The notes: generated by a model not told the origin, from the sequence alone. Positions 36,401-48,656 are shown, numbered from the stretch's first letter. The stretch is 64,000 nt of DNA from Mesorhabditis belari (GCA_958450365.1 CAUEEP010000740.1:2173501-2237500); one strand, 5' to 3'. Program-made: numbers and translations.

Positions 36401-37897
36401 GTAGGGAGTAGAAGTGATGGATGGTGGAAATAATAAAATTGATCGATTCGTTTAGATTACGCGGTTTTGATGGGTGGAGCTCAATCGGGTCTCATCTACC
36501 CACCCAAGATCCATCCATCCCATCAATCACAACAGAGTCAAATACGTGGATCCACCACGGATCGGTGAGTGGCTTTGATATAATATAATAATCATACTTT
36601 ATTCATGGTGGATGAAAAAGTAAGCCCAATATGTAAATATATAGAAGGGAGCCGCTTCTGGCTCAGAAAACATAAACGTACAAAAGGATAGGAATTTAAT
36701 TTTTTTTAAAGAATTTTAAACTTTTGTAATAAAAGTTCAAAAATTGAGTTAAATTCAAATATTTAAGGAAGGGGAATTAAATACAAATTAAATCTAAGGA
36801 ATTAAATTCAAATTTGCGGCACATTCAATTAACTGAGAGTAAGAAACATGCAGTGGATAGAAAGAATAAATAAGCAACTAGTCACAAGAAAGAGTCAGAA
36901 AAAACCAGCATTAACCCCCAAAATTTAAAGTTTAGGTTGGATAAATCTCCGAGTTTTGAGATTAGGTAATGCTAGCTAAAAGGCAAAACAGAATTGAAAT
37001 CACGCAAAGAAGCGAGACTAGAATTGTTGTTCAAAAGTTAAATGGTTTAGGATTGAAGTTGAAACTTTTTCGAGTATAAATTTTTTAATTTTCAGATTCG
37101 GCAAGCTTTTCAACTCAATCGGTTTCCCGTTTGTGATCGGTGAATTGATCGAGGAAGCGCTGAGGCCTTCTATACAGCACTCGCATGCAAGGTCACCCAT
37201 CCAAGATTTGGGTGCTTCCGGGGAAAATGATGTGAGTAATTGAAATTGAATCTTATACAAGCTAAGAATAATGTAAGCCAAGAAATATTTAACTGCTTGA
37301 ATTCCAGGCAAACAACTTGGTGTTAAGGCGGCGAAGTGTATCCAATGGATTCCCGTGCAACCACTACGACAACAGGTATTAAATAAGGAAAAATCAGCCG
37401 CATATTGTGCTCAAGTAAACGTATCGGATCTAGCATAATAAACGTATCGTTTTTGCTAACAGCTTGATCCTATGGGTGTTGAAAATGAGGAGCCCCATAG
37501 GCTGTGCGTTTCTAAACGCGCAAAGTACTTATCATTGACTCTTTCTTTTTTGAGGAGTTGTGCTAAATAAACAGTCAAGTAAAATGAGGAATTGAGTGTG
37601 CCAGAGAGCGCTTGTTTATGTGACGATAAAGTACAAAGGCGATCCTAAGCCCGACTGGGACTTTGAGGTGCCTAATTGTAAGCAGAATATATAAGTATTG
37701 CTTAAAAAAAGTAGAACTATATGCAAATATATTCCAAAATCTTATATGGTAAAAGAAAATATGCAAAATTGCAGAACCACGAGGCTTTTGTGCGTCACAT
37801 CATGGCGTCAATCAAATCTCGGGACAAAGAGCTCCGGAACGAGGTTGCTCCAAGCAATGAACACGCAATTCAGCTAAAAACTTTATCTACTTTTTAA
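24431..37897 (+). CDS. Large Gln/Ser/Pro-tailed protein, tentatively MED12-like, frame repeatedly broken
   Basis: A run of exon-like blocks on the plus strand with good splice sites. 25459-25605 plus 25807-25897 read CIINEDMIVSGAQIGSLL, similar to the CLLLEDLIRC-AAIPSLL stretch as I recall it from Mediator subunit MED12. Others include 27150-27211 (SDEEINTYARIDSSVPALL), 28295-28400 (LLSVYERWHQRQDENATTLL, cf. MED12 LDQWTMRQ), 28862-28970 (LRREREKVKPRA), 29759-29826 (LLDWCKPGNQSVEMKAHKR), 31655-31850, and 32500-32943 (LGTGFCVKIGVVPNPPGVYG, then Ser-rich). A Gln/Pro/Ser-rich tail follows at 34700-35645, then 37100-37231 (FGKLFNSIGFPFVIGELIEE) and 37773-37897, ending in a stop. MED12 would fit a conserved middle and a Gln-rich tail, but the expected N-terminal half is not upstream. 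Frames change between and within blocks, so this may be a truncated or decaying copy, error-rich sequence, or another gene. Boundaries are approximate. Confidence 0.35.
27614..27674 (+). pseudogene. tRNA-Gly(GCC)-like pseudogene
   Basis: GGTGGTTCAGTGGTAAGAAT and GCTCGCCTGCCACGTGGG closely resemble the D and anticodon arms of animal tRNA-Gly with a GCC anticodon. One base is inserted in the D loop and part of the variable/T stem is missing before TCGATTCCCGAG. The acceptor stem does not pair. Confidence 0.7.
33255..33312 (+). pseudogene. Shortened tRNA-like module
   Basis: GAAACTCAGTGGATTGACC (A-box-like) is followed by GTCGAGGTTCAATCCCGAA (B-box), about 58 bases in all, with no room for an anticodon arm. 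Same architecture as the module at 17763-17820. Confidence 0.5.
37557..37645. repeat. MITE family B copy (partial)
   Basis: GGAATTGAGTGTGCCAGAGAGCGCTTGTTTATGTGA is, in inverse, the arm sequence of the palindrome at 55071-55221 (CTCTCTGGCACACTTAATTC). Lies in the last intron of the MED12-like gene. Only short coding-free sequence. Confidence 0.5.
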
Positions 37898-40269
37898 ATT
37901 CAATTTATTTCATTGATCTTTTTCTCTGTGCTCCAAAATGTACCCAATCTTAAAGATTCTAACTTAAAACTTCAAATGATTCGCTTTTCATCTAATTTTC
38001 TCTGTACCCTAAACTCTCCCCTTGTACCCAAAAAAAGCTGTTCTTGCAGCTGAGCTGCTCTTTTTTTCGCTTAAATTTTGCATTTTTTGAGTTCGTTTTT
38101 ATTCATTAAACCCAGATCTAACGAAAAATATTAAAAAAATTACCTGAATTTTTATGATTTCACTTTGACTGTTTGACAGAGGTCTTCACTTTGAATCGTT
38201 GGCCGTTTGGGATTTCGTGTGGTTAATTTAAATAAATTAATGGAATTACAATTTACTTGTTGTTTTGATAAAAATTGACTTGAGAAAGGCACAAGCCACA
38301 CTACAATACACACTGTAAAAACTTGATTTCTCATTTGTGAAGTTCTTCCACCGTACTGCAGTCTAAACATTAGCCAAGTACTGATTAAAGCACTTATTGT
38401 GCTGGTAAATTATTCACTGTTTTCTGGAAAATTGCTGTAGATGTTGGCTTTGGTTAGTTGAACATGCTAGATACCTTTTCTTGCAGTGGGTTGGAATACA
38501 TTACTTGGAGACCCCGAAATTCAAAAATGTGACCTCTTGTTTATCGGACAAATGCACAATCAATGGTTCCAAAATGCTTTGCCATCCAGTTCTTTACTTT
38601 ATTACACTACTCCAATACCTCATCGGTTTGCTGTTTATAGATTTTCTCTCAACTAATCAAGTTTAATTACAAGATGAAACCCATTAGGATGCCCTAGAGG
38701 AAGAATATTTTTGTGTGATTGATATTCACAAACTAAAAATTACTTTGTTTTTGCTGATGCCTTAGTAAATCTAAAAGTGCTTCCGTTTTTGAGTATTTGA
38801 TCACAATTTGATTCAAAGCTTTTTAAACTTTTCTCACTGTCCTAAAGTCTTGCCCAATGAGTCTAAAGCTGTTCCTCATTTCAAAACAAGCGCCGTAAGG
38901 CCATGTGTTTTTCACGATCTCAACGAAGAAAGGGTGTCTGGATGTGGAAGAAAAGAGGTGAAAGGGTAGAAAGAAAAGAGTTCAAATGGCTGTTGTTGCG
39001 CCTCATTTCAGCTGTCCGGGTCCCAATGCTCAAAGGTCTGTTCTTCTTTCTCTTCTTTCTCCTTCTCTTAAAGTCCATCTCCCCTTTCTGGATGGGCTTT
39101 CTCTTCTTATTTCCTTTCTCATTCCCTTTCTATTCAGATCTCTCTCGAAATCCTCCATTCTTTCATTTCCCCCACCTCCTTTTCCCCTTTCCAGAAATAA
39201 TCCCAAGCTACTATACATATCAAAATGCCGCTTTCCCAATTTATTGATAGATTCAAGCTTTTGTTAATCAGACTTATACGATTTTTTTACATTTATTCCA
39301 TGAAAGCTTTCGTTTCTTTTAGTACAGCAGCAAATGCTGATGTTGTATGCTTTTGTGCTTTGAAATATTAATATGCGCCTAGAGTTTAAACTCATTTTAC
39401 CTAATTTAACTGGATATTTTATAGAACATTATCAAGCTTGCATCTTATAAATGTCTAATGTCTATCTAGTTATATTCTACTTCTTCCATTATATAAACAT
39501 TCCACAAATCGCCTTGTCAGCCTTGAACTTTTAAAAATCCTAAACAAATTCTGTAACTTCAAGAAGTGTTGGAGACAAAACTAAATGCCAGTGAAACAAT
39601 TCTTCTGTTTTCCTATTTTGCACTATTCTCCTTGATGGCCAGGCCATGTATATCGAAAGAAGTTGTGTCTGGTTTGACTTCAGAAAATCGGCAAAGATGT
39701 AATTCTAGACATGAAAAAGCGAAATCACGATATTTGTTTTGACTCCCCGGAATTCCCGCCTCAAAAAGGACAGCTTTCGTGCATTTGGCCGCATTTTTCT
39801 AAGCTAAAGGACAATGTCCTTTGCTTGTCAACAATTCAAGAAGGAGTCCATAAAAAAAACTAAAAAGAACGATCAACGAAAACAACAACTTCCAATCAAC
39901 ACTTATATAAACTAGCTGAAAGCCGCTTCTCAATCGCTCCAAAATATCACTCAAAGCCATGGCTTTATGTTCTAAATCTCTCACTAGATTATTTTGTGCA
40001 TAGAATTTCAAGAAACGTTTTCCATTACCTAACTTCTTTTAACCTCTAGCATGATGAAGTGGCTTTGGAGAAAAGATTTGTACATATAGATTTTTACATT
40101 TTGTATAAGATTTATAAAATTCTCTTTTGGAGACCACTTACACTTTACATTTAGTTAAGTTAGTTAGTTAAGATAGTTAAGATTTTTCTCGTTGTTTTGG
40201 TCAATCTTATATTTGACTTAAAACCTTTTAATATTATCTTTAACTTTTAAAATCTTGTCATCCTATTTG

Positions 40270-40836
40270 CAAGGCAAGGTCAACTGGCTGAGCCGGCCAA
40301 ATGGCACGCAACCTGTACCATTCGACGTAGAATTGCACGCTGTTCCAAATCCGCTTTCCGCTTTTGTTAAAAGTCATTCTAACAGGAGTTATAAGCGTCC
40401 AAAGTTTTGTTAGGACTCAGAAAATATGGGTTTTTAGGTTTAGGTCTTAGGCGCCATCTGCGCTGATACTGATTGTTTGATTAAACTGTGATCTCGGAGG
40501 CTGGTCCAAGTCCGAGCACACAAAGAAGGCAAGTTTTCACATCTTGAAAAAAAGCAGAAAAATCCGATACGCGGATTCGAACCAGAGATTTTTGGGTCTC
40601 GGACACAGACGCTCTACCGCTCAACCACGGCCTAGTCGAATCGAGTCCGCGCGGAAGGTGCCTAAGTCCCAAAAACCCATATTTTCTGAGTCCTAACAAA
40701 ACTTTAGACGCTTATAACTCCTGTCAGAATGACTTTTAACAAAAGCGGAAAGCGGATTTGGAACAGCGTGCAATTCTACGTTGAATGGTACAGGTTGCGT
40801 GCCATTTGGTCGGCTCAGCCAGTTGGCCTTCCCTTG
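40270..40836. repeat. Large inverted repeat (about 180 bp arms) with a central tRNA-like sequence
   Basis: The left arm (40270-40454) starts CAAGGCAAGGTCAACTGGCT and the right arm (about 40657-40836) is its near-perfect inverse ending CCAGTTGGCCTTCCCTTG. Shared internal words include TTCTACGT(C/T)GAATGGTACAGG, CGCTTTCCGCTTTTGTTAAA and CAGAAAATATGGGTTTTT. By eye there are few mismatches. The roughly 200-base loop contains a tRNA-like module on the minus strand. No open frame of note. Confidence 0.9.
40560..40640 (-). pseudogene. tRNA-like module in the loop of the inverted repeat
   Basis: The minus strand has a D-arm-like GTGGTTGAGCGGTAGAGC, then CGTCTGTGTCCGAGACC and the T-loop GGTTCGAATCCG. 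A 4 bp stem (GTCT/AGAC) around a 7-base loop could present GTC, but the T-stem and acceptor pairing are poor. The cloverleaf is incomplete; it could be a decayed tRNA or a pol III promoter module. Confidence 0.5.
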
Positions 40837-43361
40837 TTAGTTTCAAAAACTCAAGAGCTATTATTTAATAGCATAACTTTCCCTTTTTTGGCTTTCAAAA
40901 GTTACAGTATTACGCCAGTTTAATCATAGAGTATGTATTTCTAATGTTTTGTATTCTGTGTAGTTTCATCGTCGAGCAATTTTTATAATCTCCCCTGTGC
41001 GAAATTTTTCTCCGACAAATCCATTTGATTTATTGTTTCAAGGCGATTTTTGAAAAATCTCTTGTCTTTTCAATGGGCCTGTGAAATGATTATAATCTCA
41101 AATCGTTTTCGATTAAAATCTTGAAAAGATTTCCTAGAACGATTAAAATAAAAAAAACATAAATCGGTACTACTTAGCCAAACTTTGCTTTCTTGGACTA
41201 GCAAAAGTGACAGTAACACACTAGTTTAATCATAGAGTATGCATTTTTAAACCTTCTACGATACTAATTCCTCAAAGATCTGATTTTTGCTTTCTTAAAC
41301 TTTCACGTGAATTCCCCCTTTATTTGTGAGTCAATATAGACAAGCTGATCGGTGACACTTTTGTTTTTTTATTTCTCAAAGAGAAAGCCAATAAAAAGCT
41401 CAAAGGGGGAAATCTTTAAAAGACGCCATTTTGAGAAATTTTCATTTTAATCTTTCATGTTTCAATTTCATTTTGTTATCACTTCTTAAAACTTTAATAA
41501 AAGTATTTAACATCTAAGTTTTTGTAATCTTTACAAAATATAGTCAAAACTTTCACCTTTCGACTCCCTAGCAACGAGTCTTTTTTTCAATCATTGATTT
41601 GTCCTTTTTGTGTCAAAAAGTTTTGTAATCGAAGAATTGAAGTAAAGCTTTCTTTTCATAAAAGAAATCCTTGATTAGTCAGAAATTTAAATATCAAAGA
41701 AAATCTTTGTTTTTTGTCTTTAAAGAAATCCAATATACAATTCAAAAACTGAATTTTTTCGCCTTGTTATTTTCTTTTGCTGGTTTATGAGCAATGTGAG
41801 TGTGGAAAGGAAAGATAAGCCATGCTAACACAATGTTTTGCATCTAAATGAACTTTCTTTGTTTCCGAAAACTTACTAATTTCAAGTGATCTCAAGTTTT
41901 GATCAAGTCAAAGCTTTCCTAATTTCAAGTAACAGCTAAACTTGTGTTTGAACCTCGTAAACTTCTGGGCACCTGGCACACTAAATTTTCCTTCCAGTAA
42001 CCATTGCAGTCCTATTTTGCAGTATCTACATTCGAAATTGACCTCTTAAATGCCAGTCACCTCCTCATTTCTTGCACTTTATCTTTACCTGTAGTTATTA
42101 CAATCTACACTTTGCAGTATTCGACGCGAAATTTACGATATAGACTAAAGAAAAGCTTTCACAAGTTTTAACTGTTTCTTAGTGTATTTATTAACAGTTT
42201 TACCTCGATTTTGATGAAATGATACTTTTTCTGCAAAATTTCCTCTAGTCAGTTAATCTACATCAACTATGCTTTATCTTTGACCTTGGAAAACTGTATA
42301 ATTTTCAAGATTTTCTCTACTTAATGCATTGCCTGATGTTCTGAATTTGAAAATCGCCATTTTCCGCATTAATTTTTGACAACTCTTCCCTTTTCTTAAA
42401 TGAAAAAAAATCAATAACTTTCAAAAAAGCTTTTTCCTTACTTTTAGAAATCGAACAATCAATTTGATTGTTTTTATATGGGGAATTGTCTCAAGTATCA
42501 AACCCTATTTCATCTCTTTTTGTGTCAATTTTCGGGTCGACTGATGGATTTGACTTCAACGAGCCAAAAAAGATCTCTTCCAATCTCTCGAAAGATTTTT
42601 GTCTGGGAAAATTTCAAAAAAGAGTTCACAATCTTTTTTCACCTTTATAGGGCAAAAATATCAACAAACTTGTTGTGTCTCTTTCTGGAAAACTGAGCAG
42701 TTCACTTCGAAAATTTCTCCAAAAAATGGGATCACTTTTGAAGAGATTGAAAACAGATCTTCTTGCAAATTTTGTTTGTTTCTTGTTGTTCTTTTCTTGG
42801 AATCCAGATATCTAGATATTTATTGTGTTTTGGATTAAAGTTCTAATCAAAATGTTGACAAAGGTGTTGAGCGGGCAGTTAGTAGTCGGGTTACGGTACC
42901 AACAGGAAGTACCTTAACTATAAGGGAAGCTATTTTTTCTGTTTTTCTATCCCATCTCTGACCTGCAAAAATCGAAACAGCTGATCAATCTTTTGTTGGG
43001 TGGGATTTGTGGAGATGAGAGGAGGTGCTGTAATGCAATGGAATGAGATTTCCCAAATCAAAACAAGAAATTCGCGATAAAAGAAAAGGTCAGCGAAAGG
43101 AATTGAATGAGCTTTTTGATTCCTGATTGTCCTTTTCTTTACTCGAATATTCCCAATGATCCCGCAAATGACTTGATTGATCTTGATCTTGTTCATCATC
43201 GCCGAGAAAATTTTCTTTATAAATCAAAAGAGACATCACTCTTGGTCATTTCAAAAGCAATAAAAAGGAATTTCCACTTCATTCGATCTTTTCTCCTTTT
43301 ATCTTTCATTTTCTACATTTTTCCTTTACAAGATTCAGTTTGTTCAATGAAGATTTTTCTT

Positions 43362-43368
43362 CTTTCAG
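43362..43368 (+). promoter_or_regulatory. Possible trans-splice/5'UTR 3' splice site of SWEET-1
   Basis: CTTTCAG ends seven bases upstream of the ATG at 43376, after a pyrimidine-rich stretch. This spacing is typical of nematode spliced-leader acceptors. A 5'UTR intron is the alternative. Confidence 0.45.
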
Positions 43369-43375
43369 GTGCAAT

Positions 43376-46300
43376 ATGTGGGTGCCAACAGCCGAGCAAA
43401 TTCTCCCCGTTCTCTCGATCACCGCCATGATCTCCACGATATCGCTGTTCTTTTGTGGATTGTGAGTTGCTTGAATGAGACTTTAGCAGTGCATCAATTA
43501 TGTAACAACGTATCTGTAAGCTTATATCTGTTGATGGAAAATTGTATTTACATAGTTTCTGTATATCCTAGGGTTGTCACAACCTTTTTTGGCGCCTCTG
43601 CTCAACTTTGAGTTCTACAACTTTGAGTACCTCCACAAGCTTTAAATCAGATTTTTCGCTTCCTTGTATTATGTAAACCGATACAGAGAATTGATTGGTG
43701 GCAGATAACGTTTCCAAAAGTTTTCTGGATAATTTTAGAAGTTTAGAAGTTTAGAAGTTTCCTGGATAACGGCTAAAGGTCTAAAACCTCTGCCCCCGTA
43801 AATTTTCTCAAAAAAAATGCAAAATTTTGCAAGGGAATTTCATTTTACAAAATTCCATTGTAGCTATGATGTAGCCTGAAGATTTTGCTAAATTTTCTTC
43901 TTTGCGTGTAAATTGATTGGGTGCTTCTGGACGAAGCTCTAGCGATTTTCCCAAAAACACCGAAATCCTACGGGCCTGGCACTAGCTAAGAACAAAGCTG
44001 AGAACTGATATGACTTAATATTAGGTTGGAATGAAAGTTCTCGGAAAAAGTTTGACTGGAATTTCTTAAAAACGAATCGACCAATTCAAGAATATTTTGT
44101 TCTATTATTTACAAGTCGACTCCAAGAAATTACTCGTAAAAAAAATGAGTGCCGCTTTCCCTCAAATTTTAGAGATTTTTGAAAAGGTATTATTTTCCAG
44201 CTTAAATTCAGCTCACTTTTTGCACCAGAAAAACCATTTCTTATGAGATAAAGCTAGCATAAATGAGCAATACGCTTTATAATCTCTATTTTTGGCCAAA
44301 AATTTTTTACAGAGGAGCTGTATTTCAAAAAATAACACTTTGGTGTCATCTTCTTGGCACTGGGTGCTTACTAAAATAGGTGATTCTGAAAAGTTAAAGC
44401 ATTAGATAAAATTTGTTTTAATTTTAAGTCTTAATCACAAGTTTTCCCTATTTTAAGTACTTGATTTTATATTTTGAATGGGACCCATTGCCTATTCATT
44501 AACACATTAAAAACTTGTCTAAAGGCTGGTCACTCAAAAAGTGACAAAGTCACTTCAGCTGAAGAAATCTCTTGTTTTTTTACCTGAAGGCCACTCTGGG
44601 TTTTTTGTCAAAAACTTTTTAAAATATAGTCAAGTTTATCAAAAAATCTGGGAAGAATTCATGGCTTGGTTTTTGAGAAATCACCGTGCAAACTTATTCT
44701 ACGAACTTTCTTGCCAACCTTGATCGAACAAATGAAAATTCTTCTTGAACATCCGATCTCTTTTAGTCCGATTTGTTGGGAAATCTGGAAGCGCGGTGGA
44801 ACGAAAGATATCAGTGGAATGCCATTCATTATGGGACTCATCGGGTGAGAGAATTTGAAGAGAGTTTCTTAAAAACTGTATCAGAAAATAGTCTTACAAA
44901 AATTGAGTACTTTAAAACTTTCGAGTTTATCTTTGAGTTCTTTACACATCACTTTAGAGCCTCATTCTGGCTGAGATATGGTTTTCTGAGAAGCGATTCG
45001 ACGATGATTACGGTGAATGTGGTATGAAGATCTCATTCTTGATCCATTTAAGGCAATTCTCTAGGTTGGATCGAGTCTTTTCTTCGGCTATTCCATTTTC
45101 TATTTGGTGATGAGCAAGCCGAGGGTTGGTGGTTTTCAGAGTTTTCGGTGTACTGTAGAGACTGGGCTTCATAGCTAAAAAATCTTTCAAATCTTTAATC
45201 TACAATTCCTTTTCAGATATCTTTTGGCCTTCAATTGCTTTTCTCGATCTCGTTGGTCTCGTTGATGGTCATGTTGGTGATGAACTATGGACTGAAAATG
45301 GCCGACGTTCTCGGTTTTGCCTGTATGACGTTCAATATCGCCTGTTTCGCTTCTCCACTCGCCGGAATGGTTGGTGTCTTTTAAAAAAGACAGTTATTTT
45401 CCCCCGAACATTCAGCTGATAAGACTTGACCGGGAAATTGCAAAACACACAGGCGTAACGTAGACTGTTCAATTGATAAAGTTGACTTTTGAAAAGCATT
45501 TTTGAACGTGTCATTAAAACAGTTTTGTTGTCTATTTTCTCAAAAATGATAAGCAAATCTAACGCAAAAATTTATTCTGGACCAAGATATTTAGCTGTAA
45601 ATTTGTACCCGGTGTTTTTCGGGGTCGAGGAATTCATTGGAAATATCCATTTTATTGAGTCTACCAATTGAAACTCGGGGTTTAATTGGACTATGCGAAA
45701 GGTTAGCAATAATACTATTTCGAAACACAGTTATAAATCTTCACTCAAAAACGCCGAATAACAGACGATAGTCGAATTGATTTTTTCAGAGAGTCGTGTT
45801 GAGAACTCGTTGCACGGACACTTTACCCCTTCCGATGTGTATGGCGAATTTGGCGGTCTCTTCTCAATGGATGCTTTATGGAACCTTGATTAATGATATC
45901 TATGTCATTGTGGGTTTTTTAAAGAGATAATATAGTTGAAAAATGGGATTTGAATGGAATTGAAAGGGGAAATGGGAATGAATACATAGTTTTCAAGTTT
46001 ACCGTAAGATTACAGTAGCTATTGGGTTACTGTAGCTGATTTGAAACTCGAATTCTTTAATTTTAGAGCCCGAACGCGTGCGGCGTGTGCTTGTCGTTTA
46101 TCCAATTGTCTTTGTTCTTGATTTTCCCGATGAAACCCGGGAAAAAGGCGCCACTATCGTGCTGTTTCCCGTGCATTCAATCACCAGAGAAACCGCTTGG
46201 CGACGAGCAAGAAGATTTGGAAAAAGGTGAGTGGATTAGAAATGCTACTCAATCTGAAGCTTAAGTTACGGTCAAAGTCAGTTTCTTATTCTTACAGTAT

Positions 46301-47227
46301 ACCGGAGTATAAGTAACGTAAAGGATACAAGATGTCTTTCAATTGAATTTACTTATTGGAGATATAATTTAACTGGTAGATTACTTGTTCCGGAATACTG
46401 TAATGAAACAAGTTAACGTATCTTCAAGTGGAAAGTGTCTAAATGATGTGCTTTTGAAAAGCTACCGTAATTCGTTGTCTGTTTTATGTCTTTTTTTTAA
46501 GCTAAAGGTAACCAGAGTACGGTAGTTTTTCTTGAATCATGTTTTAGAAAACAAAAATCAACTTAAATTTTCTCTCTTTTAGCCGCTCATTGCGAGAAAG
46601 ACGGTTTCAATCAACTGCCGCAACATGGAAATCTCTTCGATTTGGAGAAAAATCTCGATGGGTACGTTTAAGAAGCTTTGTGATTGAGAAAATCAATAAT
46701 TTTAAATCTAATTTAATAGAATTAACATTTTAAACTAATTGTATAAGCTATTATAGCTTTAAACTATTATAAAGCTAGCAGCAGCCAAGTTTCTGACTAA
46801 CTTTTTATTATTTAGATCATCGCAAAGAAATGCAAAATAAGAAAAGGATTGCGTGATCGCAAGGAAAATGAAAAATAAATGTTTTAACCATAATTTTTGA
46901 GTCTTTCCTTGAAACTAATCTAAAAATAACTGAAAGCTTTTCACACAAAATAACGGTGTCGGTTTCATTTGTAGAGAGTGTGTGGTACCACTTCTCGACG
47001 CTTCTCAACCAGCTTTCAAAGATGGAGATGAAGAGAAAAATGGGATGGAAAGAGATGGAGACAGAGCTGGAAATGAGAAAAATGAGAAGGGTCATTGTAG
47101 ATCGCCACAATTGTCGAACACATCGACCGATGAATCGAATGATGAAGAAAAGATGGAGGAAAAAGATCAAGACTCCGATGGATCGTTGTCGAGGAATGGA
47201 TCAACTGCTAGATTGACTCAGGTATGA
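43376..47227 (+). CDS. SWEET family sugar transporter, copy 1
   Basis: Sugar uniporter of the SWEET/MtN3 family: seven membrane helices made of two three-helix bundles plus a linker helix. Exons 43376-43461 ([18 protein letters not shown], then LFFCG), 44767-44844 ([20 protein letters not shown]), 44958-45021 ([11 protein letters not shown]), 45065-45124, 45217-45370 ([20 protein letters not shown]), 45790-45909 ([20 protein letters not shown]), 46067-46226 ([19 protein letters not shown]), 46583-46661 and 46975-47227. All nine join in frame to a stop at 47225. Both bundle signatures (IW.RG.T..I.G.PF.MG and LP...C.ANL....W..YG) are present. The last exon adds a hydrophilic Glu/Asp/Lys/Ser-rich cytosolic tail. 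Intron 1 (1.3 kb) carries a mariner-type end at 44021. Tandem paralogue of the gene at 52122-54968. Confidence 0.95.
44021..44110 (+). mobile_element. Solitary mariner-type terminal sequence
   Basis: TTAGGTTGGAATGAAAGTTC directly follows a TA dinucleotide and looks like a mariner terminal repeat. I could not find the matching inverted end nearby, so only a fragment remains in SWEET-1 intron 1. Confidence 0.45.
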
Positions 47228-47464
47228 AATGAATAAGAAATTCATTTACCGGTTAGCCAAGCTGGTTTTGAAGTTTTTTTTCTGACATTGTTTTGCCCAA
47301 AATCTCACTCTTAAATAAAATACTTTAATCAACCGAAATTTCATTTTCTAATACCTAAACATTGAGGATTTTTTAAAGTTAAATAATTAATAACAGAAAA
47401 TAACATAAGGATTGTCTGCTAAATCTTATTGAGACTATATGCTAAGCTGTCTAAAAGGTAGACA

Positions 47465-47853
47465 TTGGCACTACAAACTACAAACGCTTCAAACTTGCTT
47501 CAAACTCTGCCGCATTAACTTGTTCTATAGCTCAAAATATAGAGAATCCCAAGAGCTTTTGAATGAAGTAAAGCACATCTAAAAATATCAATTCTAAAGG
47601 AAGTTACAGTGGTTTGTAGTCCTGACTCGAAACGCTAGTTCCGACTAGGGTCTGTTTGTAGTCCTAGCGGACTACAAACCACTGTAACCTTCTTTAGCAT
47701 TGATATTTTTGAATGTGCTTTAGCTCATTCGAAAGCTCTTGAGATTCTCTATCTTTTGAGTTATAGATCAAGCCAATCCGGCAGAGTTTGAAGCAAGTTA
47801 GAAGCATTTGGAGTGTGATAGTTCGTCATTTTTTGTAGTTTATAGTGTCCATG
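47465..47853. mobile_element. Palindromic MITE, family A copy 2
   Basis: Same order of blocks as 19104-19467: GGCACTACAAACTACAAA, CTATAGCTCAAAATATAGAG, AAGAGCTTTTGAAT, TTACAGTGGTTTGTAGTCC, then the inverse arm ending TTTGTAGTTTATAGTGTCC. Lies 240 bases downstream of SWEET-1. No coding capacity. Confidence 0.85.
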
Positions 47854-48656
47854 TCTGGTATTCAGTAAGGAAAACTGAATAGGAAGCTGAAAAAGCTTTT
47901 TCAAAGCATCAAACGAATCAATTTTCAGAAGGACGAACCGGAGCCTCACCACCTGGCTCGTCAAACTCTTCACGATGCTTAAACTCTCCACCCAAATTTT
48001 CTCTCGTCTATCATTGGCTCCATTTTTTCTGCAAACACAACTTCTTGATCTCGTAGTTTTCTTATCACAAAAATCTTTAGGATCGACAGCAGATTTGCAT
48101 TTATAGTGATCGACCAAACCAGGTGTAGCATCTTCTTTACTATTAATGGTCAGCTGAATATCTTTTGAGGTGAAAAACGAACGAACTTCTGTCACTTGAA
48201 AAGTGCTCATTGAATACAAAATATGAACCCTTATAGTAAGAAATATGTGGATGTACTCAGCTAAAGTAATAGGTTCATTAGTAATGCAATAACTAGAATA
48301 ACTCAATTTCATTAGATTGTGAAAGTGAAGGATATTTAGTTATTCAGCTTCCATGTCCAAATTCAATCATTCAAGGGTTTCTTGTAATTTTTGTTTGTTT
48401 TTCCTTTTCAACGCTCATTTCTCTCACATAAATCACTTCTTTTTTGAAGTTTTTTCATTGAGATTTGTTTTTCTTTTGAAATTTCTGTTCACAATTCTGT
48501 CAAATCATGACCTAATCTGACACGTGTAATCTGACACAAATTGGTTTTTTCCTTGTGCCAATTTTGAGTTTTACTTTTAAATGTTTGATGAATAAATATT
48601 TGGTTTCAAAATAGGAATTGATAATTTTAAATAGCAAACACAAATTTTTTGAATTA

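Larger units (their letters stand above)
37898..43361. other. Long intergenic region
   Basis: About 5.5 kb without a recognisable exon. It is AT-rich, with a pyrimidine-rich tract at 39035-39205 that produces spurious open frames, and the large inverted repeat at 40270-40836. It should hold the 3' end of the upstream gene and the SWEET-1 promoter. Confidence 0.5.

Noticed and set aside
38903..39247. 114-codon open frame, apparently membrane-rich
   Set aside because: Falls in a pyrimidine-rich tract; all frames look hydrophobic and none shows a domain.
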